This document shows positions 17,499 through 25,040 of a DNA stretch of 64,000 nt, one piece after another. Source of the DNA: Dyella acidiphila (GTDB taxonomy: Bacteria > Pseudomonadota > Gammaproteobacteria > Xanthomonadales > Rhodanobacteraceae); NCBI RefSeq assembly GCF_014863405.1, contig NZ_JACZZA010000005.1:186001-250000 (forward strand), given 5' to 3'. Position numbers and translations under genes: made by a program. The notes below the pieces were generated by a model, which had not been told where the DNA came from, did no database searches, and saw only the letters and a program-made list of their open reading frames with translations. Within the stretch, counting starts at the first letter, position 1. Each line of letters starts with the position of its first letter.

Positions 17499-18473
17499 TC
17501 AGCCCTGCGTGGCGTGCGCATCCAGCCACGGTGCCAGCGATACCGACCACACGTGATAGCCACCGTTGTCCCAGCTCATCGCCTGCGCCAGTTGCTGGCG
17601 CGCCTGGGCCGGCGTGCGCGGATACGGTGCAGGCGCACTGCGGTCGCTGGTGTAATAGAGCGTGCGGTGATCGGGGCTCAGATGCGCGCCCCATTGGTTC
17701 CATCGGCCGGTCTTGCTGTTGACCGATTCGCCAAGGTCGATCGGCGTGCCCCAGTGATCGCCATCGCGGAACGTAATAAAGAAATCGTTCAAGCCGGTCT
17801 GCCCCGGCGCATTGCCGCTGAACACGATAAAGGACTGATCCGGCGCAATCGCCGCATCCTGGGTTTCCGCTGCCGCATCGCCCAATAGCACTTTCTCGGC
17901 AGGCTGATAGCTGCCGTTGCGATACAGCGAACGATAGATATGCGAACCGCTTGGGTCGCGGCTGGTGAAATACAGCGTGCCATCCGCAGCGATGCTGGGT
18001 GCGTACGTGCGCGCATTGGCATTGACCGCTGCCGGGAGATGTTGCGGCGCGCTCCAGCCGTTGCCATGGCGATCGATCCGCCACAGATGGTTGCCCGCTC
18101 CCGCAAACGACTTGCCTTTGACGGTAATACCCAGGGCCTGCTCGCTGCCATCCACCGGATGATTGGAGGCGTAGACCAGATACGAGCCATCCGGCGCGAT
18201 GGCCGGATCGTGATCGCCCCAGGTACCGGAAAACGGCGCGATCTGCGGCTTGGACCAGTTGCCTTGGGTACGGTGCGATACCAGGATCATCGTGCCTATA
18301 TCGAAGTACACCGTGTTGCCGTCCGGCGTAAACGAGGGGCAGTTGTCGTTGCCCGGTCCGGACAGCACGCCCGGCGCAAAAATCGCCGGTGCGTTGTCGC
18401 CGGCCATGACGGCACCAGCACAAAGCGCTGCCATGCAGGCAGCGGCCAACCGTAATGGGGCTTTACCGACCAC
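17499..18473 (-). CDS. Secreted PD40 (WD40-like) beta-propeller protein
   Basis: A 324-residue protein with signal peptide (cut after VMAG). Several PD40 repeats are visible, each with the D-G-x-x-(L/I/V)-(Y/V)-(F/Y) core: TPDGNTVYFD, APDGSYLVYASN, AADGTLYFTSRD, APDQSFIVFSGN and SPDHRTLYYTSDR. This is the TolB-type propeller fold. Such proteins bind peptides or act as periplasmic scaffolds; none of the catalytic domains sometimes fused to PD40 is present. Function remains unknown. Monocistronic, with the LytTR regulator gene downstream on the same strand after a 120-bp gap. Confidence 0.82.
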   Translation of the reverse strand: MVGKAPLRLAAACMAALCAGAVMAGDNAPAIFAPGVLSGPGNDNCPSFTPDGNTVYFDIGTMILVSHRTQGNWSKPQIAPFSGTWGDHDPAIAPDGSYLVYASNHPVDGSEQALGITVKGKSFAGAGNHLWRIDRHGNGWSAPQHLPAAVNANARTYAPSIAADGTLYFTSRDPSGSHIYRSLYRNGSYQPAEKVLLGDAAAETQDAAIAPDQSFIVFSGNAPGQTGLNDFFITFRDGDHWGTPIDLGESVNSKTGRWNQWGAHLSPDHRTLYYTSDRSAPAPYPRTPAQARQQLAQAMSWDNGGYHVWSVSLAPWLDAHATQG

Positions 18474-18593
18474 TGCACGCTCCCTGGATAGAAACGCCGC
18501 TACTCTCCTCCGCCGCTTCTACGGGCGACATGTGCGGAAAGTCATTCGATCGCCGCACCATGGCTTAAAGTTGGCATCGCCGGCAACCTGCGA

Positions 18594-19373
18594 CTACAAC
18601 GATTGCCCCAGCCGCGCCTCCAGCAAAGGCCGGAACGTGCGGCTCACATGCACCCGCTGGCCGCCGCGCAACACCAGATCGAATTCACCGTGCGTGGCCG
18701 GCTCCAGATGCAGCACGCTGTCGATATTCACCACCGCCGAGCGATGCACCCGCACGAACCGGCGCGGATCCAGCCGCCCTACCAGTTCGCCTAGCGCGGC
18801 GCGGTGGATGATGCGCTCCTTACCCACATGCAAAGCCACGTAGACACCGGCACTTTCGATGCAGTCGATCGAATCGACCCGTACCAGCTCGGTCTTATCG
18901 CGCTCGCGGATCACAATGCGGTCCAGAAAGCTGCGTTCCAGGCGGCTGCTGTCGAGCAGCTTGAGCACACTGTCGCCCAATTCACGCACATACTTGTCGT
19001 CCAGCCGCGCCTTGGCGCGCGCGAACGCCGCCTCCATGCGTTCATCGCCATACGGCTTGAGCACGTAGTCGATCGCGGCGGCTTCAAAGGCACGTACGGC
19101 GTGCTGATCGAAGGCGGTGACAAACACCGTGACCGGCATGCGCTCGACACCGATGCTGTCGATCACGCCCAGGCCGTCCAGACCCGGCATCTGCACGTCG
19201 AGAAAAACAATATCCGGCTGCTTTTGCAGGATCGCCTCCACCGCATCGAGTCCATGCTCGGCCTCCAGCACCTCGCCGACTTCCGCATCGCCATCCAGCA
19301 ATTCGCGCAGGCGCTGGCGCGCCGGCTGCTCGTCGTCGACGATAAGCACGCGATACGCTTTTTTCTCAGTCAC
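18594..19373 (-). CDS. LytTR-family response regulator
   Basis: A regulator of about 259 residues. The receiver domain has the acidic pair in LIVDDEQ, phospho-acceptor Asp in IVFLDVQMPG, and the conserved Lys in YVLKPYG. The C-terminal LytTR DNA-binding domain spans roughly residues 155-258 (VRVDSIDCIESAGVYVALHVG to HVSRTFRPLLEARL). I placed the start at the GTG 19373, because the receiver domain begins right after it; the frame upstream runs through kinase-coding sequence. It overlaps the kinase stop by 8 bp, so the two are translationally coupled. Targets are unknown; LytTR regulators bind direct repeats upstream of genes for surface, biofilm or virulence functions. Confidence 0.92.
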   Translation of the reverse strand: MTEKKAYRVLIVDDEQPARQRLRELLDGDAEVGEVLEAEHGLDAVEAILQKQPDIVFLDVQMPGLDGLGVIDSIGVERMPVTVFVTAFDQHAVRAFEAAAIDYVLKPYGDERMEAAFARAKARLDDKYVRELGDSVLKLLDSSRLERSFLDRIVIRERDKTELVRVDSIDCIESAGVYVALHVGKERIIHRAALGELVGRLDPRRFVRVHRSAVVNIDSVLHLEPATHGEFDLVLRGGQRVHVSRTFRPLLEARLGQSL

Positions 19374-20493
19374 CGCCGTGGGTCTCCGCTGCGCGGGCAG
19401 GTATCGTGACACGGACGCAGGTGCCGCCGCCGTCGCGCGGGCCGATCTGCAGATCCGCCCCTTGCGTTCCGTGCAGCATGGCGATGCGTTCGCGCGTAAC
19501 GCCCAGCCCCAGGCCGGCGCGATCGTCCCGCCAGTCCTCGCCCAGCCCGACGCCATCGTCTTCGATGGTGAGGCACAACATGGCGTTGTCGACCGCCGCA
19601 CTCACCCACACGGTGCCCCCGCCCGGCCGCGGCGACAAACCGTGGCGCACCGCGTTCTCCACCAGCGGCTGCAGCATCAGGCTCGGCACCATCACCTCGC
19701 GGACAGCGGCGGGAACATCGGTCACCACCTGCAAGCTGTCGCCGAAGCGCGTCTTCTGGATAGCCAGATAATGGCCCAGGAATTCCAGCTCTTCGCCCAG
19801 CCGCACCTGCTGCCGCCGACCCGATTCCAGCGACAAACGCAGCAGATCGCCAAGCTGCTCGATCATGCCGCGTGCCTGCTTCGGCTGGCTCACCACCAGC
19901 GAGGAAATGGTGTTCAGCGCGTTGAACAGGAAATGCGGATCGAGCTGCATGCGCAGCGCGTTCAAGCGCGCCTCGGAGAAATTCCGCTCCAGCCGCTCCA
20001 GCCGCAGCTGCGAAGCAAGATAGTGCTGGCTGTATTGCACCGCCTGCCAGCCGCCGACCACCAGCAGGTAGACCAGCAGGCTCCACAGGAAGTCGCCCTT
20101 CAAAGCCTCGTGCAAGGGTGCCGGGCCGAGTGCTGCAGACAAGGCCAGGACGCCCAGCAATACTTGCAGCAGCGCGGTGACATAGCTGTAAAGCAAGGTC
20201 ACCGGAAGACCGAGCAGGATATGCACAAACAGGCGCGTCCCCAGGCTGTCCGCCGCGATGGGAAGACGCCGGTCCAGTGCGATGATCAACGGCACCAGCA
20301 CGCCCCACGCCCACCATTGCGCCAGCGTGGTACGCAAGACGAACCACCACGGCATCGTCGAGGCAAAGCGGGGCGCGGCGAAAACCACGCCGACCGCCGT
20401 CCATGCCAGCAGCGAGACCAGCGCCAGCCGCAGCCTGGAATCCGCACCGCCTTGCATGATCCGGGCATGCTTGCCGATCGGGCCTGCCATCAT
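19366..20493 (-). CDS. LytS-type sensor histidine kinase
   Basis: A kinase of about 375 residues with four hydrophobic N-terminal segments (LALVSLLAWTAVGVVF, WGVLVPLIIAL, FVHILLGLPVTLLYS, SLLVYLLVV) and no large periplasmic loop. The His_kinase box is LDPHFLFNALNTISSLV, where the His is phosphorylated. The HATPase domain has N in PLVENAVRHGL and a G box EDDGVGLG. The frame opens at a GTG at 20550, but the ATG pair at 20493/20490 preceded by GGTGAGG is the more convincing start. Partner of the LytTR regulator that follows. The preceding NTF2-like gene is on the same strand about 70 bp away. Confidence 0.9.
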   Translation of the reverse strand: MMAGPIGKHARIMQGGADSRLRLALVSLLAWTAVGVVFAAPRFASTMPWWFVLRTTLAQWWAWGVLVPLIIALDRRLPIAADSLGTRLFVHILLGLPVTLLYSYVTALLQVLLGVLALSAALGPAPLHEALKGDFLWSLLVYLLVVGGWQAVQYSQHYLASQLRLERLERNFSEARLNALRMQLDPHFLFNALNTISSLVVSQPKQARGMIEQLGDLLRLSLESGRRQQVRLGEELEFLGHYLAIQKTRFGDSLQVVTDVPAAVREVMVPSLMLQPLVENAVRHGLSPRPGGGTVWVSAAVDNAMLCLTIEDDGVGLGEDWRDDRAGLGLGVTRERIAMLHGTQGADLQIGPRDGGGTCVRVTIPARAAETHGGD

Positions 20494-20562
20494 CCTCACC
20501 AGTCTCGCCGAACGCTCATGCCATCCTACACGGCCGCGCGGACCGGTCACGTCAACCGCGGA

Positions 20563-21075
20563 TCAGGCCGCCCCGGGATTCACCGAATAGGTGATGGCCA
20601 CAATGCGCCAGCCATCGGCGGTCTTGACCAGCTGCCAGGTTTCATCGCCGCGGTTGTTCACTTTGCCATCGACATTGAAGTCGAAGTGAAAATAGACCGA
20701 GGCCACCGTGCCGTCGCTGGCAATCCGGATATCGGTGTGGCGGGGATCGAGTGCCGACTTCGTGTTCGACACGAACGTGGCGAAATCCTTATAGCTGCCT
20801 ACGTGCACTTTCTGCGCCGAGGCGTTCTTGGCGCGCGCAGCGGCAAACGCCTGGTCGGACAGCGCCATCACCCAGGTGCTGCCGGGATCGAGAAACAGGG
20901 CGGCTACACCCTTGCCGTCATGCGCGACTACGGCATGATGGAAGCTGTCCATCACGTGGCGGATGGCGGTCAAATCCTGCGGTGCGGCAGCGGTGACGAA
21001 CTTGGGCTGATCCTGTGCCATGGCATGGCCGCCGAGTGCCAGCAGGAGCATGCCGATCCAGATACGCTTTTTCAT
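20563..21075 (-). CDS. Secreted NTF2/SnoaL-like (DUF4440-type) protein
   Basis: A 170-residue protein with signal peptide (cut after AMAQ). The body is a single NTF2-like cone: DLTAIRHVMDSFHHAVVAHDGKGVAALF opens it and ETWQLVKTADGWRIVAITYSV closes it, as in DUF4440/SnoaL-type proteins. These fold into small binding or isomerase-like cups with variable active sites, so no reaction can be assigned. On the same strand as the LytS/LytTR pair and possibly co-transcribed. Confidence 0.8.
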   Translation of the reverse strand: MKKRIWIGMLLLALGGHAMAQDQPKFVTAAAPQDLTAIRHVMDSFHHAVVAHDGKGVAALFLDPGSTWVMALSDQAFAAARAKNASAQKVHVGSYKDFATFVSNTKSALDPRHTDIRIASDGTVASVYFHFDFNVDGKVNNRGDETWQLVKTADGWRIVAITYSVNPGAA

Positions 21076-21353
21076 GATGCTTCATCCGATATGACGCGCG
21101 TGGCGAAGGCACCAACGTAGCGCGTCCGAGCCGTGACGCAGGCGCCGATGTGGCGAACTGGACGCGCAGCGGGCTCAAGCGGACGAGCGCAAGGCCCAGG
21201 CGGAAGCGGCTTGTGCGGCCTCTGCACCGCTGCAAAAGCGCGCAGGCCTGCGCGCAACCGCTTCGGCACGCCACCCGCCCGCTTCGCATCATTGAGCCGG
21301 ACGCGCCAACACCATGCCGCTAGGGTGCACGCACTCTTCCAACGGTAAGTCCC

Positions 21354-22514
21354 ATGCAAAAGCCATTGACCGGTCTTGTCTGCGCCCTCGCCCTGCTCTG
21401 CACCGTGCCCATGCCGGCCACAGCCGATGCGCCGGCGCAGATTCCACTTATCGACAGTGCGTGGGAAGCCAACGGCCATGCCAGCTTCATCACCCGGGAG
21501 GCCTTTCCCAACGGCATCCTGCAGGTCACTTCGCCAAGCGAGGAAGGTTTTGTCGCACTGAAAAACCAGTCGTTCAGCAGCGGCACCATCGAATTCGACA
21601 TCAAGCCGGTGGGCGAAGAAATGCCGGGGATCCGTTTTCGACAGCAAGATGGCGACACCGCCGACATGCTGTATATCCGGGTCAGTCCCGACTGCCCGGC
21701 ATCGCAGGATTGCCTGCAGTACGTGCCCATTCTGAAAGGCCGCGTGCTGTGGGATGTCTACCCGCAGGACCAGGCCGCCGCACCGTTTCGCGAAAACGAA
21801 TGGAATCATCTGCGCCTGGTGATTTCCGGCCAGCGCATGGATGTCTACGTAAATCGGCAAACCGAACCTTCGCTGCGCGTCACGCATCTGGAAGGTGCGG
21901 CCGGCAGCGGAACCATCGCTTTCGAAGGCCCCGCCTACTACGCCAACCTGACCCTCGCGCCGGGCGTCACCGATGGCCTGGATCCGCAAGCGCCAACCGA
22001 TCCTGCCGCAGGCGATGCGCGCTACCTGGTGCATTGGCAAGCCAGTGAAGCGGTATCGATGCCCAGCGCCGATCGGCTCGGCTTGGCGGATCGGCCCGGC
22101 TCCGGCGCGCACTGGTCGCCGGTGACGCCCGACTATGCCGGCCTGATCAATCTGAGCCGCTATTACGCGCCCACACCCCGGCAGGCGCCACCGCAAGTGA
22201 TCTGGCTGCGCACCACGCTGCACGCCGATCGCGACCAAGTGCGGCACGTGGCACTCGGCTGGCTGCGCGAGATCTGGGTGTTCGCCGATGGCAAGCCGGT
22301 ATTCGCCGGCAAGAATCGCTACAACGTCAAAGGCGGCAGGAAAGCACCCGATGGGCGCCTCTCGCTGGAGAACGACGGTTTCGACCTGCCGCTGCATCGG
22401 GGCGCCAACTCGGTGGTCGTCGCCATCGATGCCAATACACCCGATATGCGCGGGCGTTATGGCTGGGGTTTCATCATGCGCATGGATCGTGCGGACGGTA
22501 TCACGCAACAGTAA
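21354..22514 (+). CDS. Secreted LamG/concanavalin-like protein with C-terminal jelly-roll domain
   Basis: A 386-residue protein with signal peptide (cut near TADA). Residues about 45-205 look like a LamG/DUF1080-type beta sandwich: GTIEFDIKPVGEE, WNHLRLVISGQRMDVYVN and GTIAFEGPAYYANLTLAPG. Residues about 220-380 resemble the galactose-binding-like modules of GH2-type enzymes (VIWLRTTLHAD, WVFADGKPVFAGKNRY, LPLHRGANSVVVAID). No catalytic motif was found. Likely a carbohydrate-binding or lectin-like secreted protein. It is divergent from the NTF2-like gene and convergent with the LysR gene. Confidence 0.75.
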   Translation: MQKPLTGLVCALALLCTVPMPATADAPAQIPLIDSAWEANGHASFITREAFPNGILQVTSPSEEGFVALKNQSFSSGTIEFDIKPVGEEMPGIRFRQQDGDTADMLYIRVSPDCPASQDCLQYVPILKGRVLWDVYPQDQAAAPFRENEWNHLRLVISGQRMDVYVNRQTEPSLRVTHLEGAAGSGTIAFEGPAYYANLTLAPGVTDGLDPQAPTDPAAGDARYLVHWQASEAVSMPSADRLGLADRPGSGAHWSPVTPDYAGLINLSRYYAPTPRQAPPQVIWLRTTLHADRDQVRHVALGWLREIWVFADGKPVFAGKNRYNVKGGRKAPDGRLSLENDGFDLPLHRGANSVVVAIDANTPDMRGRYGWGFIMRMDRADGITQQ

Positions 22515-22524
22515 GTGCCCATGC

Positions 22525-22557
22525 GCAGGTCATTCCGGCCGCACCGGAATGACCTGC
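22525..22557. terminator. Bidirectional hairpin between convergent genes
   Basis: A perfect 14-bp stem (22525-22538 with 22544-22557) and 5-base loop, between the stop of the LamG-like gene at 22514 and the stop of the LysR gene at 22571. The stem contains the GTCATTCC core shared by REP-like elements elsewhere in the window, so it is probably a REP copy serving as terminator. No long U tract. Confidence 0.7.
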
Positions 22558-22570
22558 CGCCCAAAGCAGA

Positions 22571-23521
22571 TCAGCGCTTTTCCACCCTGCGCGCCGAAGC
22601 TGGATACGCCTTGCGGCACAGCGCGATTACCACGTCGCGCAGCCATCGATGGGCCGGATCGGCGTCCACGCGCGGATGCCAGATCGCCGAGATGGCGAAT
22701 GACGGCGTTTGCACCGGCAACGGAAAACCCTGCAGCCCCAGCGTGGCGGCAAGATCGCCGGCCAGTGCATTGCCAAGACAGGACTGCGGCACCAGCGCCA
22801 CCAGCTCGGAATGGCGCGCGATGCGCATGGCATCCGGAAATCCCGGCACCACCACCCGCACTTCCCGCCGCAGCCCCAGCTGTTCCAGCGCAGCGTCGAC
22901 AGGGCCGGCGAAATCGCCTTTCGGCGAGGCCACCACATGCTCGCAGGCCGCATAAAGCTTGGCCGTTATGCGCGCACTACGCAGCAGCGGGTGGCCTACG
23001 CGCGCGACGCCGACCAGGGTGTCCTCGAACAGAAACTGCGTGCGCAGCTCCGGAGCGGCGTTTTCCACCACGCCGATCTCCAGATCGATCAGCCCTTCCC
23101 GCAGCGGCGCTGCATCCTTGTTCGGCTTGGGTGCGAAGCGCAGGCGCACATGCGGCGCCGCCTCGGCCACCGCTTTCAACAAGGGCACGGAAAAGAATTC
23201 GACAAAGGCTTCGTTGGCGCGGATGGTAAACGTCTGCGCCAGCGAGGCGAGTGCGAGATGTTCGGTTTGCGGGCGCAGAATCGCCTGCACCTCGCGGCTC
23301 AATTCATGCACGCGCCCGCGCAGCGCGGCGGCGTAAGGTGTCGGCACCAGCCCGCGTCCGGCGCGCACCAGCAACGGGTCGCCGGTGGCCGCGCGAAGCC
23401 GCGTAAGCGTGCGGCTCATGGCCGACGCACTCAAGCCGAGCCGGCGCGCGGCGCCGGTCACACTGCCTTCGGCCAGCAGCACATCCAGGGCAAGCAGCAG
23501 GTTCAGATCGATGTCGTCCAT
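22571..23521 (-). CDS. LysR family transcriptional regulator
   Basis: A 316-residue LysR regulator. The N-terminal winged helix-turn-helix covers residues 1-65 (LNLLLALDVLLAEGSVTGAARRLGLSASAMSRTLTRLR), followed by a linker helix and a two-lobed periplasmic-binding-like effector domain of about 200 residues. It is transcribed divergently from an SDR oxidoreductase gene with 133 bp between the starts; such LysR regulators usually control that neighbour. Palindromic sites in the gap support this. Effector unknown. Confidence 0.94.
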   Translation of the reverse strand: MDDIDLNLLLALDVLLAEGSVTGAARRLGLSASAMSRTLTRLRAATGDPLLVRAGRGLVPTPYAAALRGRVHELSREVQAILRPQTEHLALASLAQTFTIRANEAFVEFFSVPLLKAVAEAAPHVRLRFAPKPNKDAAPLREGLIDLEIGVVENAAPELRTQFLFEDTLVGVARVGHPLLRSARITAKLYAACEHVVASPKGDFAGPVDAALEQLGLRREVRVVVPGFPDAMRIARHSELVALVPQSCLGNALAGDLAATLGLQGFPLPVQTPSFAISAIWHPRVDADPAHRWLRDVVIALCRKAYPASARRVEKR

Positions 23522-23546
23522 GCCGCGAGCCTAGCCCAAGCGGCGC

Positions 23547-23582
23547 TGCATACCTAGCGTTATATGCAACTATGGATTGCAT
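23547..23582. promoter_or_regulatory. Probable LysR operator in the divergent LysR/SDR promoter
   Basis: Two overlapping dyads lie in the 133-bp gap. ATGCAA-N7-TTGCAT spans 23564-23582 with perfect 6-bp arms and holds the T-N11-A core typical of LysR sites. TGCATA (23547-23552) faces TATGCA (23563-23568). The site is about 73 bp before the SDR start and about 25 bp before the LysR start, well placed for autoregulation and SDR control. Confidence 0.6.
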
Positions 23583-23654
23583 TCTGTGCGTCTTGTGCAT
23601 GCCGGATACGTGTATCACCATCGCCGCCGATCACGGCTTCGCAGGACCACCCAC

Positions 23655-24365
23655 ATGTCGAGCACATCTTCCCGCAACAGCATTCTCCTGATCGGCGCAT
23701 CGCGCGGCCTCGGCCACGCCATGGCCGGCGAATTCCTCAAAAGGGGCTGGCAGGTCACCGGCACGGTGCGCGGCGGCACCACCCGCACGCCGCTGCACGA
23801 GCTGGCCGACCCGTACCCCGGCCAGCTCGATATCGAAGTGCTGGATATCTGCGAACCGGATCAGCTCGCAGCGCTGAAGCAGCGCCTGTCCGGACGCATG
23901 TTCGACACGCTGTTCGTCAACGCCGGCACGACCAATCGCGATCCCGCGCAAAGCATCGGCGCAGTGTCGACCGAGGAGTTCATGCACATCATGAACACCA
24001 ATGCGCTCAGCCCCATGCGCGTGGTGGAAGGCCTGCAGCAGTACGTCAGCCCTACGGGCATGATCGGTGCGATGTCGTCCGGACAAGGCAGCATCGGCAA
24101 CAACCAGCAAGGCGGCCGCGAGCTGTATCGCGGCAGCAAGGCCGCGCTGAACATGTTCATGCGCAGCTTTGCCGCACGCCAGCCCGATTCGGCGCGCACC
24201 CTGGTATTGATGGCGCCAGGCTGGGTGCGCACCGGCCTGGGCGGTCCCGATGCACCGTTCAGCATGGAAGAAAACGTACCGCGCGTGGTCGATGTACTGC
24301 TATCCCGGCAAGGCACGCGCGGCCTGCACTATGTCGACTATCTCGACCGCACCGTGCCCTGGTAA
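23655..24365 (+). CDS. Short-chain dehydrogenase/reductase (SDR)
   Basis: A protein of about 236 residues with a classical SDR fold. The NAD(P)-binding glycine motif is LLIGASRGLGHAMA, the NAG-like strand is LFVNAGTTN, Ser is in IGAMSSGQGS, and the YxxxK pair is ELYRGSKAAL. An Arg after the glycine motif (KRGW...TVRGG) leans toward NADPH. I chose ATG 23655, with AGGA 9 bp upstream and the domain beginning at once; an ATG at 23577 would overlap the operator region. Substrate unknown. Likely controlled by the divergent LysR regulator. Confidence 0.92.
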   Translation: MSSTSSRNSILLIGASRGLGHAMAGEFLKRGWQVTGTVRGGTTRTPLHELADPYPGQLDIEVLDICEPDQLAALKQRLSGRMFDTLFVNAGTTNRDPAQSIGAVSTEEFMHIMNTNALSPMRVVEGLQQYVSPTGMIGAMSSGQGSIGNNQQGGRELYRGSKAALNMFMRSFAARQPDSARTLVLMAPGWVRTGLGGPDAPFSMEENVPRVVDVLLSRQGTRGLHYVDYLDRTVPW

Positions 24366-24406
24366 ACCACGCACGGTGTCGCCCGGCCACGCCGCCACGC
24401 TGCGGC

Positions 24407-24697
24407 CTAGCCGGAATCCGTCAGCGCGTCATCGCCATCCATGCCGCATGCCTGCGCGCAGCGCTGCGCATCGAGCCGATCCATCATGGCGAGAATCTGC
24501 GCCCCGGTGGCGCGCGGATGCAGCAATAGAAAACGGTTGCTGTCATGGCGATCATGGCGGCATGCCGCCGCAATGCATACGGCGCCATCGGCCGACGCGA
24601 TCACCGGCGGCGCGGTGTAGCGCGGATCCCACAGCTGACGACGCACGACGCCGTGCTGGGGGCCTCCGGCGATAAGGCATTCAACGATCTGTTCCAT
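24407..24697 (-). CDS. Conserved hypothetical small protein
   Basis: A 96-residue soluble protein with no signal peptide or membrane segment. The ATG at 24697 has a GAGGGATGTGGAG purine tract upstream; a GTG at 24703 would add two residues. The segment VVRRQLWDPRYTAPPVIAS and three cysteines in a CIAAAC...C pattern are noticeable, but I recognise no domain. Convergent with the SDR gene, 41 bp apart. Confidence 0.6.
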   Translation of the reverse strand: MEQIVECLIAGGPQHGVVRRQLWDPRYTAPPVIASADGAVCIAAACRHDRHDSNRFLLLHPRATGAQILAMMDRLDAQRCAQACGMDGDDALTDSG

Positions 24698-25040
24698 CTC
24701 CACATCCCTCGAAGTACGAGGCTTTCAGGCTTCACACAGCGGTAAGCATGCGCCGCGCCACAGCTGCGCCTAGAATGTGCGCAGCATCACGGTTTCGGAT
24801 CGGGATAGACCGCGACATTTACCTGCAGCCCTGAAAGCGACGCGACGATGCCTGGAGCAGCCTTATGCAATGGCAGAACCAGCTGTTGAACACCCTTCTG
24901 CAGGCCCGCCAGTGCGCCTCCAGCCGCTATCAGGCGGCCTCTTCACATGCCGGGCACGATACGTTCACCGTAAAAAGTGACGCGGCGCGGCACAAGCCTA
25001 ACTGCGGCACCTGCGCCACCCTCCGCCGCACAGCCATTAC
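24698..25040. other. Non-coding region upstream of the EAL protein
   Basis: These 343 bases hold no gene I can support. A 65-codon frame at 24865 has no ribosome-binding site and no protein-like composition. The interval must contain the promoters of the small minus-strand gene and the plus-strand EAL gene. No repeat or hairpin of note was seen. Confidence 0.4.

Noticed and set aside
19117-21120. A 667-codon plus-strand frame opposite the LytS/LytTR and NTF2-like genes
   Set aside because: Same antisense effect; the minus-strand proteins show catalytic motifs and this one shows only His/Arg-rich text.
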